From Streptomyces sp. RPT161 (GTDB lineage: Bacteria; Actinomycetota; Actinomycetes; Streptomycetales; Streptomycetaceae), in contig NZ_JAPZVN010000004.1 of assembly GCF_027533845.1 (NCBI RefSeq), forward strand, positions 1 to 64,000: a stretch of 64,000 bases of DNA, in the 5' to 3' direction. Below, in pieces: positions 32,160 to 40,995 of the stretch. The notes below the pieces were generated by a model that was given only the letters and a program-made list of their open reading frames with translations, searched no databases and was not told the DNA's origin. Numbering within the stretch: position 1 is the first letter of the stretch; the number at the start of each line of letters is the position of its first letter. The translations under genes were made by a program, and so were the position numbers.

Positions 32160-35100
32160 CTACCTCTTGCCGCGGCCCCGTCGGTCGTCGGAGTCCTCGT
32201 CGCGCGGGCTCAGCAGTTCGTCGGCCAGCGTGGGCAGGTCGTCCAGCGGGGTCTCCTCTGCCCAGCTGGGGCGAGGGCGCTTGCGGGGCTGGGGGTCCAC
32301 CTGGGGGAGTTCGCGGGTGCGCTCCTCGTCGCGGAAAAGCCACGGCGGAACGCGGTCCGCGGGGTTCGCCTCGGGGCGTACCGGAGGCAGCACCGCGGTC
32401 TCGTCCTGCGCGGAATCGGGGCGCACCGGGGGCAGTACCGCCGTCTCCTCGGCCTCCGAAGGCCGTACCGGCGGCAGTACCGCCGTCTCCTCGGCGTCCG
32501 CCGGGCGGGGGACCTCGACGGTGCGGGTGTTCTCCGCCTCCGGCGGGGTGGCGCGCGGGGTCTCCACCGTCTGCGTGGTGTCGTTCGGCTCGGCCACCGT
32601 CGGGGTCTCGACCGTCTGCTCGGCGGCGGCCGCCGCCTCCGCGGCCTGTCGGGCCTGCTCCGCGCGCAGCAGGGCCTCCTCGGCCTGGCGCTGCCTCTCC
32701 AGACGGCGCTCCTCCGCTTCGGCGCGCAGCCGGTCCTGCTCGGCCTTCTGACGGCGCAGCCGCTCCTGCTCCTCGGCCTGGGCGCGCTCCTCGGCCCGCT
32801 TGCGGGCCTCCTCCGCCTGGCGCTCGGCCTCCTTGCGGGCGGCCTCCTCCTCGGCCCGCTTGCGGGCCTCCTCGGCCTGGCGCTCGGCCTCCTCGCGGCG
32901 GCGCTGCTCCTCGGCGAGGCGCTTGCGCTCCTCCTCCTCGGCACGCAGCCGGGCGAGCTGCTCCTGGCGTTCGCGCTCCTGGCGCTCCTCCTCGGCCTTG
33001 CGGGCGGCCTCCTCCTCGGCCCGCTTGCGGGCCTCTTCCGCCGCCTTGCGCTCGGCCTCCGCGCGGGCCTCGATCTCCTGCTCGGACAGCGGCAGCAGCT
33101 GGTCGAGCCGGTGCCGGATGATCCGCGTCACCGCCTCCGGTTCCTGGCCGGCGTCGACCACCAGGTACCGCGACGGGTCGGCCGCGGCCAGCGTCAGGAA
33201 GCCCTTGCGCACCCGCTCGTGGAACTCCACGGGCTCGGACTCCAGCCGGTCCGGCGCCTCCGTGAACCGTTCCCGCGCGGTCTCCGGCGAGACGTCCAGC
33301 AGCACCGTCAGATGCGGCACCAGCCCGTTGGTGGCCCACCGGGAGATCCGGGCGATCTCGGTCGGCGACAGGTCGCGCCCAGCGCCCTGGTAGGCCACCG
33401 AGGAGTCGATGTACCGGTCGGAGATCACGACTCCGCCGCGCTCCAGTGCCGGGCGGACGACGGTGTCGACGTGCTCGGCGCGGTCCGCGGCGTACAGCAG
33501 GGCCTCGGCACGGTGCGAGATGCCGGTGCTGGAGACGTCCAGCAGGATCGACCGCAGTCGCTTGCCGATGGCGGTGGCGCCGGGCTCGCGGGTGATCACG
33601 ACCTCGTGGCCCTTGCCTCGGATCCACTCGGCGAGCGCCTCCACCTGGGTGGACTTGCCCGCGCCGTCGCCGCCCTCGACCACCAGGAAGAAGCCGCTGG
33701 CGCCCGACGTCTGCTCCGGCTCACCGCCCCGCAGCGCCTCCCGCAGGTCGCGCCGGAGCGACACGCCCTGCCGGTCGTCGAGCTTGCCCAGCACCAGCGC
33801 GGCCACCGGCAGCAGCAGCGCGCCCACCAGCATGAGGGTGTACGCCGCACCGCCGTGGTCGAAGGTGAAGTGCCCGGTGACCACCCGGTGCGGCCCGATC
33901 GCGCCCGCGACCAGCGGTGCGACGACCGCGGCGGCGCCCACCGCGACCCGTACCACCGCGTGCAGGTGCTCGGTGGTGCGGGCCCGGCGCGGCTCCTCGG
34001 CCTCCTGGTCGATCAGCGCGTGGCCGGTGTTGGCGGCGACCCCGGCCGCGTAGCCCGCGAGCAGCGCGAGCAGCAGCACCGTGGTGGCGTCCGGCACCAG
34101 TCCGACGAGCAGCAGCGCGATGCCGCAGACCGCGATGGCCAGGCCGAGCAGTCGGCGCCGGGAGAGGCCGGGCAGCACCCGGGTCGCGGTGCGTACGCCT
34201 AGTACCGGCGCCGCGGTGAGCGCCAGCACCAGCAGCCCGAACTCGACCGGTCCGCCGTCGAGGTCGGCGGCGTGCAGCACGGTGAGCGACACCGCCGCCG
34301 CTACGGCCCCGGCGACCGCGCCGCAGGCCAGCACGAGGGTGGGCAGCGCGCCGGTACGGCCGCGCTCCTGGCCCGCGGGCCCCTTGGGCAGCCGCAGGCC
34401 CTCCAGCGGCGAACGCGGCCGGGGCGTGCTGGTGCCCGGCAGTTCGAGGAAGTACAGCACCGCGATGGACGCGGCGAACAGCCCGGCCGCGACGTACGAG
34501 GAGAGCGCGACGGGGTGCAGGGAGAACCATTCGACGCCGACCGCCAGCACGTTGTTGACGAGCGTGACGACGACCAGGCCGGCCGCGGCGACCGGCAGCG
34601 CGACGAATCCGGTGCGCAGGTTCAACCGGCGCAGCGCGTCGAGGTGGTCGGGGGCGGGCCGCACCGCGCCGCCGTCGGCCGGTGGGGCGGGCAGCAGCGC
34701 CGGGGCGGCGCCGTCCTTGGCGACCTTCCAGAAGCGCTCCGCGACCCCGGTGACGAAGACCGTCACCAGCAGCCAGGCCAGCGCGCTGTTCGGCAGCCAC
34801 TCCACCCACAGCGGGGCGACGACGAACAGCGCGAGCCGTACCCCGTCCGCGCCGATCATCGTCCAGCGGCGGTCCAGCACCCCGGAGGGCGCGGTGAGCG
34901 CCGACAGCGGTCCGAGCAGCACCGCGCCGAAGACGAGGGTGGACAGCAGCCGCAGCCCGAAGACGGCGGACAGCGCGAAGGCCACCGCGCGGTAGCCGCC
35001 GCCGAAGCTCTGCGCCTCGTCGGCCGCCTGGACCGCCAGCACCAGCAGCACCAGCAGTCCGAGTCGGTCGCCGACCGCGCCGGTGAACTGGGCGGTCCAC

Positions 35101-35225
35101 AGCTTTCGCAGGGTCGGAATACGCAACAGCGAGGACACGGCACGCTCGCGGGAGTCCGCGGCGAGTGCTTCCGTGAAGTCGGTGGAACCGTGGGCCTCGC
35201 CCGTTGGCTGCTCGGCACGCGTCAT
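32160..35225 (-). CDS. tmk: dTMP kinase fused to MFS-like membrane domain
   Basis: A 1021-residue three-part protein. Residues about 35-465 form a 12-helix MFS-like domain. Residues about 510-715 are thymidylate kinase, which makes dTDP for DNA synthesis: P-loop VVEGGDGAGKSTQ, DR motif ISDRYIDSSVAYQGAGR, and a lid region RERFTEAPDRLE. From about 715 to 870 a long Glu/Arg/Ala coiled coil follows (EEARKRAEEEAARKEAERQA). The end is acidic, with three ETAVLPPVRP repeats. The fusion is known in Streptomyces; the function of the membrane part is not established. It precedes holB. Confidence 0.9.
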   Translation of the reverse strand: MTRAEQPTGEAHGSTDFTEALAADSRERAVSSLLRIPTLRKLWTAQFTGAVGDRLGLLVLLVLAVQAADEAQSFGGGYRAVAFALSAVFGLRLLSTLVFGAVLLGPLSALTAPSGVLDRRWTMIGADGVRLALFVVAPLWVEWLPNSALAWLLVTVFVTGVAERFWKVAKDGAAPALLPAPPADGGAVRPAPDHLDALRRLNLRTGFVALPVAAAGLVVVTLVNNVLAVGVEWFSLHPVALSSYVAAGLFAASIAVLYFLELPGTSTPRPRSPLEGLRLPKGPAGQERGRTGALPTLVLACGAVAGAVAAAVSLTVLHAADLDGGPVEFGLLVLALTAAPVLGVRTATRVLPGLSRRRLLGLAIAVCGIALLLVGLVPDATTVLLLALLAGYAAGVAANTGHALIDQEAEEPRRARTTEHLHAVVRVAVGAAAVVAPLVAGAIGPHRVVTGHFTFDHGGAAYTLMLVGALLLPVAALVLGKLDDRQGVSLRRDLREALRGGEPEQTSGASGFFLVVEGGDGAGKSTQVEALAEWIRGKGHEVVITREPGATAIGKRLRSILLDVSSTGISHRAEALLYAADRAEHVDTVVRPALERGGVVISDRYIDSSVAYQGAGRDLSPTEIARISRWATNGLVPHLTVLLDVSPETARERFTEAPDRLESEPVEFHERVRKGFLTLAAADPSRYLVVDAGQEPEAVTRIIRHRLDQLLPLSEQEIEARAEAERKAAEEARKRAEEEAARKAEEERQERERQEQLARLRAEEEERKRLAEEQRRREEAERQAEEARKRAEEEAARKEAERQAEEARKRAEERAQAEEQERLRRQKAEQDRLRAEAEERRLERQRQAEEALLRAEQARQAAEAAAAAEQTVETPTVAEPNDTTQTVETPRATPPEAENTRTVEVPRPADAEETAVLPPVRPSEAEETAVLPPVRPDSAQDETAVLPPVRPEANPADRVPPWLFRDEERTRELPQVDPQPRKRPRPSWAEETPLDDLPTLADELLSPRDEDSDDRRGRGKR

Positions 35226-35256
35226 CCTGCCAGCCTAACCGCAGGGGCCCCGCGCG

Positions 35257-35290
35257 AACCGCCCCGGCCGAGAGGTCGTCCGGGGCGGTT
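35257..35290 (-). terminator. Terminator hairpin after topA
   Basis: AACCGCCCCGG and CCGGGGCGGTT make a perfect 11-bp stem around a 12-base loop, 46 bases after the topA stop. It should end topA transcription before tmk. Confidence 0.7.
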
Positions 35291-35335
35291 GCCGAGTCGT
35301 GACGGAACGATCATCCGCCGATCAAATCGGCCCGG

Positions 35336-38182
35336 TTACTCGGGCTGCTCCGCGACGGCCGCCTTCTTCGCCGCGGTGGTCTTGGCGGCGGCCTTCTTGG
35401 TGGTCGTCTTCTTGGCGGTGGTCTTCTTGGCCGCCGTGGTCTTCTTCGCGGTGGTCGTCTTCTTGGCCGCCGTCTTCTTGGCGGCGGCCTTCTTCGCCGG
35501 AGCCTTCTTGGCGGTCTTCTTCGCCGGTCCCTTGGCGCGCTTCTCCGCGAGCAGCTCGAAACCGCGGTCCGGCGTGATCGTCTCCACGTCGTCCTCGCGG
35601 CGCAGCGTCGCGTTGGTCTCGCCGTCGGTGACGTAGGGGCCGAACCGGCCGTCCTTGACCACGACCGGGCGTCCGCTGGTCGGGTCGGTGCCCAGTTCCT
35701 TCAGCGGCGGCTTGGCGGCGGCGCGGCCACGCTGCTTGGGCTGCGCGTAGATGGCCAGCGCCTCGTCCAGGGTGATGGTGAAGAGCTGCTCCTCGCTCTC
35801 CAGCGAGCGCGAGTCGGTGCCCTTCTTCAGGTACGGGCCATAGCGGCCGTTCTGCGCGGTGATCTCGGTGCCGGACTCCGGGTCGGTGCCCACGACGCGC
35901 GGCAGCGACATCAGCTTCAGCGCGTCCTCAAGCGTCACGGTGTCCAGCGACATCGACTTGAACAGCGAGGCGGTGCGCGGCTTCACCGCGTTCTTGCCGG
36001 TCTTCGGGGTGTCCTCGGGCAGCACCTCGGTGACGTACGGCCCGTAGCGGCCGTCCTTGGCCACGATCATCCGGCCGGTCTGCGGGTCGGTGCCCAGCTC
36101 GAACTCGCCGCTGGGCTTGGCCAGCAGCTGTTCGGCGTACTCGACGGTCAGCTCGTCCGGCGGCAGGTCGGCGGGCACGTCGGCGCGCTGGCTGCCCTCC
36201 TCGCCCTTCGCGCCCCGCTCGACGTAGGGGCCGTACCGGCCGACGCGCAGCACGATGCCGTCGCCGACCGGGAAGGACGAGACCTCACGGGCGTCGATCG
36301 CGCCGAGGTCGGTGACGAGCTCCTTCAGGCCGCCGAGGTGGTCGCCGTCGCCGTTGCCCGCGTCGGCGGCGCCGCCCGCGGTGCCCTCGCCGAAGTAGAA
36401 GCGCCTCAGCCACGGCACGGCCTGGGCCTCGCCGCGGGCGATGCGGTCGAGGTCGTCCTCCATCTTGGCGGTGAAGTCGTAGTCGACCAGTCGGCCGAAG
36501 TGCTTCTCCAGCAGGCCGACCACGGCGAAGCTCAGGAACGACGGGACGAGGGCGGTGCCCTTCTTGAAGACGTAGCCGCGGTCCAGGATGGTGCCGATGA
36601 TCGACGCGTAGGTGGACGGGCGGCCGATCTCGCGGTCTTCCAGCTCCTTGACCAGCGACGCCTCGGTGTAGCGGGCCGGGGGCTTGGTGGCGTGCCCGTC
36701 GGCCTCGATCCCCTCGGCGGTCAGCGGGTCGCCTTCGGCGACCTGCGGCAGCCGGCGCTCACGGTCGTCCAGCTCGGCGTTGGGGTCGTCGGCGCCCTCG
36801 ACGTAGGCCTTCATGAAGCCGTGGAACGTGATGATCTTGCCGGAGGCGGAGAACTCGGCGTCCCGGCCGTCGGACGACCGGCCGCCCACCTTGACGGTGA
36901 CCGACTGGCCGACCGCGTCCTTCATCTGGGAGGCGACGGTGCGCATCCAGATCAGCTCGTACAGCCGGAACTGGTCGCCGGTCAGCCTGGTCTCGGCGGG
37001 GGTGCGGAAGCGGTCGCCGGAGGGGCGGATCGCCTCGTGCGCCTCCTGGGCGTTCTTGACCTTGGAGGCGTAGGTGCGCGGCTTGTCCGGCAGGTAGTCG
37101 GCGCCGTACAGCTCGGTGACCTGGGAGCGGGCGGCGGCGATCGCGGTGTCCGACAGCGTGGTGGAGTCGGTTCGCATGTAGGTGATGAAGCCGTTCTCGT
37201 ACAGCTTCTGCGCCACCTGCATGGTCACCTTGGCGCCCATGCCCAGCTTCCGGCTGGCTTCCTGCTGCAGCGTGGTGGTGCGGAACGGGGCGTACGGGGA
37301 CCGGCGGTACGGCTTGGACTCGACGGACCGCACGGAGAACCGGCTGTCCGCCAGCCCGGCGGCGAGTGACCGGGCGCCTGCCTCGTCCAGGTGGAGCACG
37401 TCGGCGCCGGGCTTGAGCCTGCCGTTCGGGCCGAAGTCGCGGCCCTGGGCGACTCTTCGGCCGTCCACGCTGGTCAGCCGGGCGCCGAAGGTGCCGGGGT
37501 CGGTCTGGTCGCCGCCGCGGCCGGTGCCGAAGGTGCCGGTGAGGTCCCAGTACTCGGCGGAGCTGAAGGCGATCCGCTCCCGCTCGCGCTCGACCACCAG
37601 ACGGGTGGCGACCGACTGCACCCGGCCCGCCGAAAGCCGCGGCATGACCTTCTTCCACAGCACCGGGGAGACCTCGTAGCCGTACAGCCGGTCGAGGATG
37701 CGGCGGGTCTCCTGGGCGTCGACCAGGCGCTGGTTCAGCTCGCGCGGGTTGGCCACCGCCTCCTGGATCGCGTGCTTGGTGATCTCGTGGAAGACCATCC
37801 GGCGCACCGGAACCTTGGGCTTGAGGACCTCCTGGAGGTGCCAGGCGATGGCCTCGCCCTCGCGGTCCTCATCGGTGGCCAGCAGGAGTTCGTCGGCCTC
37901 GGCGAGGAGTTCCTTGAGCTTCTTGACCTGGCTCTTCTTGTCGCTGTTCACGACGTAGATCGGCTGGAAGTCGTGCTCGACGTCGACACCGAGGCGGCGG
38001 ACCTCGCCGGTGTACTTGTCGGGCACCTCGGCGGCGCCGTTCGGCAGGTCGCGAATGTGCCCCACGCTCGCCTCAACCACGTAGCCGGGACCGAGGTAGC
38101 CCTTGATCGTCTTCGCCTTGGCGGGCGACTCGACGATGACTAGGCGGTGGCCGCCCTGCGTGGTGTCGGTGGTCGGGGACAA
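35336..38182 (-). CDS. topA: DNA topoisomerase I
   Basis: A 948-residue type IA topoisomerase that relaxes negative supercoils. The N-terminal TOPRIM domain has VIVESPAKAKTIKGYLGPG and LLATDEDREGEAIAWHL (acidic triad). The active-site Tyr is in NGFITYMRTDSTTLS at about residue 330. The C-terminal third has GTDPQTGRMIVAKDGRYGPY repeats that replace zinc fingers in actinobacteria. The last 60 residues are a Lys/Ala/Thr tail (AKKTTTAKKTTAAKKTTAKK), known to raise processivity in Streptomyces TopA. The 178-base leader has no other gene. Confidence 0.97.
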   Translation of the reverse strand: MSPTTDTTQGGHRLVIVESPAKAKTIKGYLGPGYVVEASVGHIRDLPNGAAEVPDKYTGEVRRLGVDVEHDFQPIYVVNSDKKSQVKKLKELLAEADELLLATDEDREGEAIAWHLQEVLKPKVPVRRMVFHEITKHAIQEAVANPRELNQRLVDAQETRRILDRLYGYEVSPVLWKKVMPRLSAGRVQSVATRLVVERERERIAFSSAEYWDLTGTFGTGRGGDQTDPGTFGARLTSVDGRRVAQGRDFGPNGRLKPGADVLHLDEAGARSLAAGLADSRFSVRSVESKPYRRSPYAPFRTTTLQQEASRKLGMGAKVTMQVAQKLYENGFITYMRTDSTTLSDTAIAAARSQVTELYGADYLPDKPRTYASKVKNAQEAHEAIRPSGDRFRTPAETRLTGDQFRLYELIWMRTVASQMKDAVGQSVTVKVGGRSSDGRDAEFSASGKIITFHGFMKAYVEGADDPNAELDDRERRLPQVAEGDPLTAEGIEADGHATKPPARYTEASLVKELEDREIGRPSTYASIIGTILDRGYVFKKGTALVPSFLSFAVVGLLEKHFGRLVDYDFTAKMEDDLDRIARGEAQAVPWLRRFYFGEGTAGGAADAGNGDGDHLGGLKELVTDLGAIDAREVSSFPVGDGIVLRVGRYGPYVERGAKGEEGSQRADVPADLPPDELTVEYAEQLLAKPSGEFELGTDPQTGRMIVAKDGRYGPYVTEVLPEDTPKTGKNAVKPRTASLFKSMSLDTVTLEDALKLMSLPRVVGTDPESGTEITAQNGRYGPYLKKGTDSRSLESEEQLFTITLDEALAIYAQPKQRGRAAAKPPLKELGTDPTSGRPVVVKDGRFGPYVTDGETNATLRREDDVETITPDRGFELLAEKRAKGPAKKTAKKAPAKKAAAKKTAAKKTTTAKKTTAAKKTTAKKTTTKKAAAKTTAAKKAAVAEQPE

Positions 38183-38360
38183 CTTGGGCTCTCTCTCCGG
38201 ATCGAAAGGGTGACGCTGCGGAGTGTGACCGTAACCCAGCCCCCCGTGTCAAACGGGAAAAGTCCGCAACGCCACTCGAACGGTAACCCGACAGTCGGGC
38301 TTTCTGCCCCACGGCCCACCCGGCCGGTTACCTTCCGGCCGTGCCACCGCGCCGCCCCGG

Positions 38361-39992
38361 TCAGTCCACCGGTTCGATAAATCCCTGTTCAACGAGGAGG
38401 CGGATGGCGGCCGGGGTGCGGTCGCGGAGCACGACCGGGTCCTCGCCGAGCAGCTGCGCGATCGCGTCCAGAATGCGACCGGCGGTCAGCGTCCCGTCAC
38501 AGACCCCGGCGAAACCGGCGCCGACCGTGTCCACCTTGGTCGCCCGACGCATACCCCGGTTCGAGCGGAGCACAACATGCTCGGGGTCCTCCGAGCCGGG
38601 CAGTCCGACCTGCTCCTGCACCACCTCGTCGGCCAGCCGGAAGCGGGCAGCGAGCAGCGCCGCGTCGTCGTGGGCGCGCAGGAAGTCCTGGCGTTCGAAC
38701 CACTTCCCGATCTCCGGCCCCAGCGGCTGCTCCACCGGGTGCGGCCACTCCTCCGCTGTGACGGACGGCATAGCGGAACCGGAGTTCCGCAGCGTGATCC
38801 ACCCGAATCCGATGCCCTTGACCCGGCGGCGTTCGAATTCTTCCAGCCATTCGTCGTACCGGGCCGCGTAGCTGGCCGGATCGGAACGGTGGTCGCCGCC
38901 GTCGCGCAGCCACAGTTCCGCGTACTGCGCCGGATCCTGCACCTCACGCTGGACGATCCACGCGTCACAGCCGGACGGCACCCAGGAGGTGACGCGCTCC
39001 CGCCAGTCCTCGCCGTCCACGTGCTCCCAGTTGGCGAGCAGCTGGCAGTAGCCGCCCTCGGTGAGGTGGTCGGCCGCCTGGTGCACCAGGGTGCGGCACA
39101 GGTCGTCGCCCGCCATCCCGCCGTCGCGGTAGACGAAGCGCTCGCCGGGGGAGATCACGAACGGCGGGTTGGAGACGATCAGATCGAACCGCTCGTCACC
39201 CACCGGTTCGAACAGGCTGCCCTGCCGCAGGTCCGCCTCGCGCACCCCGGACAGCGCGAGGGTGAGCCGGGCGAACTGCAGGGCGCGCGGGTTGACGTCG
39301 GTCGCGGTGACCTGGGAGGCGTGCGGGGAGGCGTGCAGCGCCTGGACACCGGATCCGGTGCCCAGGTCCAGGACGCGGGAGACGGGGTTGCGGATGGTGA
39401 TGCCGGCGAGCGTGGTGGAGGCGCCACCGACACCCAGCACCAGCTCGGACCGGCTGGCCGTGGACATTCCGCCCGCGCCGCCCTCGTCGGTGGCGCCGCG
39501 CGCCGCCGCCGCGCCCGCGGCGCCACCCACCGCGCAGCCGAGGTCGGAGACGATCCACCAGTCCTCGCCTGACTCGCCCGCCCGTCGCCCGGCATCGCCC
39601 TCGTCGCGGGCGCCGGGCGCCGCCGCCACACCCGCGAACGGCCGTACGTCCACGGTGGCCCACACGGTGTCGCCGTCCCCGGCGCGCAGCCAGCCGTCGG
39701 CGAGGGCGTCGTCCAGCGGAAGCGCCGCGCGGGCCTGGTCCCTGGTGGCCGGGCGCTGCAACAGGAACAGCCGGATCAGGGTCTCCAACGGGCTGCCGCC
39801 GCGGGTGGCGCGCAGTGCCGGAACGGTCTCGCTGCGGGAGAGCGCCGCGTACGCCGTGGCGCCCAGCAGGTCCAGGCACCCGTCGGCGGTGAAGTCGGCG
39901 GCGCGCAGCGCGTCGCGCAGCCGCGCGGTGCGGTCGGGGTCCGCGGTGGGAAGGCCGGGGACGCTGATGGTGCTCGGGCTGTTCTGGCTCAC
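38361..39992 (-). CDS. Class I SAM-dependent methyltransferase (HemK-like, DUF7059)
   Basis: A 543-residue methyltransferase. An N-terminal DUF7059-like helical domain (LRDALRAADFTADGCLDLLG) is followed by a short Gly/Ala linker. The catalytic domain has motif I VLDLGTGSGVQALHASPHA, then VTATDVNPRALQFARL and the NPPF motif LIVSNPPFVISPGE. NPPY/F motifs point to methylation of an amide or exocyclic amine, as in HemK/RsmC. The true substrate in actinobacteria is unknown. It is in the same direction as topA but separated by 178 bases. The start is supported by conservation of the MSQNSPST-type N-terminus only weakly. Confidence 0.82.
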   Translation of the reverse strand: MSQNSPSTISVPGLPTADPDRTARLRDALRAADFTADGCLDLLGATAYAALSRSETVPALRATRGGSPLETLIRLFLLQRPATRDQARAALPLDDALADGWLRAGDGDTVWATVDVRPFAGVAAAPGARDEGDAGRRAGESGEDWWIVSDLGCAVGGAAGAAAARGATDEGGAGGMSTASRSELVLGVGGASTTLAGITIRNPVSRVLDLGTGSGVQALHASPHASQVTATDVNPRALQFARLTLALSGVREADLRQGSLFEPVGDERFDLIVSNPPFVISPGERFVYRDGGMAGDDLCRTLVHQAADHLTEGGYCQLLANWEHVDGEDWRERVTSWVPSGCDAWIVQREVQDPAQYAELWLRDGGDHRSDPASYAARYDEWLEEFERRRVKGIGFGWITLRNSGSAMPSVTAEEWPHPVEQPLGPEIGKWFERQDFLRAHDDAALLAARFRLADEVVQEQVGLPGSEDPEHVVLRSNRGMRRATKVDTVGAGFAGVCDGTLTAGRILDAIAQLLGEDPVVLRDRTPAAIRLLVEQGFIEPVD

Positions 39993-40077
39993 GGGGTCAT
40001 TCTCCCGGACTCGGGCCCGGCCGGGCGCCCCCTGATCGGGTCACCCGGCCGGGCCGAGGTCAGGCCGCGCTCGGCCC

Positions 40078-40791
40078 TCAGCTCGACTTGGACGGCGACG
40101 GGGAGGCCGAGCCCGAGGGCTTCGCGGACGGCTTCGCCGAGTCGCTCGCGGACGGGCGGGCGGACGAGCCGCCCGACGGTTGGGCCGACGGCGGCTGGGA
40201 GGCGCCGGGGTTGCCCGCCGCGCCGGACGGCGACTGCGGGTTCGCCGGGGACGGCTTCTGGCAGCCGGGCTGCTTGGCCATCGCCTTGCCGACATCGCCG
40301 GACTGCAACTTGTTCAGCGCGTCGTCGCCGCTCCTGCCGACGTTGGTGAGCTGGCCGACGACACTCTTGAGGCCGTCCGCGAACTTCCCCTGGTCGCTGG
40401 TGTTCAGGCCGTCGACCGCCTTCTTGAGGTTGTCGTACGAGCCCGCCGTGTCGTTCAGCTGCTTGACCGCGTTCTGCTGCAGCGTCGCTCCGTTGTTGAC
40501 GGGCGGTGCGCCCGCCTTGTTCACCGCGTCGGCCAGCGCCTTGTAGGCGCCGGAAATCTGCCCGAACGCCGTGGAGTCGGTGTTCTTCACGTCCTCTGGC
40601 TTGTGGTCGCCGCTGGAGACCGACGCGATGGAGTTGCTGGCGTCCTGAATCTTCTTCAGCTGCGGCTGCACCTGGTCGCAGACCGACTTGGCGTACGCGT
40701 CGACCTTGTCGTTCGAGCTGCTGCTGCACCCCGCGAGCGCCAGCGTCAAAGTCGCCGCACCGGTCGTCACGGCCATGAGCTTCTTGTTCAC
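40078..40791 (-). CDS. Small secreted lipoprotein
   Basis: A 237-residue lipoprotein. It starts at GTG 40791 behind GGAAGGGA. The signal peptide MAVTTGAATLTLALAGCSSS has lipobox LAGC. The mature part is a helical domain (DAYAKSVCDQVQPQLKKIQD, AYKALADAVNKAG, YDNLKKAVDGLNTSDQGKFA) containing two Cys that may pair. The C-terminal 60 residues are Ser/Pro/Ala-rich (SAKPSAKPSGSASPSPSKSS), a typical wall-spanning disordered tail. The function is unknown; actinobacterial homologues are common beside hppA and topA. Confidence 0.85.
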   Translation of the reverse strand: MNKKLMAVTTGAATLTLALAGCSSSSNDKVDAYAKSVCDQVQPQLKKIQDASNSIASVSSGDHKPEDVKNTDSTAFGQISGAYKALADAVNKAGAPPVNNGATLQQNAVKQLNDTAGSYDNLKKAVDGLNTSDQGKFADGLKSVVGQLTNVGRSGDDALNKLQSGDVGKAMAKQPGCQKPSPANPQSPSGAAGNPGASQPPSAQPSGGSSARPSASDSAKPSAKPSGSASPSPSKSS

Positions 40792-40931
40792 CGGGTGAGT
40801 CCCTTCCGTGGCTCTACGGCCCCGGAACATACACGGAGAACCGGGAGCGTTCGCGAGTCGATCAACCGGTACGACCGGGAATTGGGCCAATTGCACCACG
40901 TCACAGCCACCAAGTGACACTTCTCGCACAG

Positions 40932-40966
40932 GGGCGGGCGGCGCGCCCAACGCGCGCCGCCCGCCC
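40932..40966 (-). terminator. Terminator hairpin after hppA
   Basis: GGGCGGGCGGCGCG and CGCGCCGCCCGCCC form a perfect 14-bp GC stem 30 bases after the hppA stop. It lies upstream of the lipoprotein gene and should separate the two transcripts. Confidence 0.8.
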
Positions 40967-40995
40967 ATGTGTTGACGCTGTGCCGGATCCCCCGG

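Noticed and set aside
31854..34202. A 782-residue open frame on the plus strand, antisense to tmk
   Set aside because: Its low-complexity Gly/Leu/Arg content mirrors the codon bias of the real gene; it has no recognisable domain.
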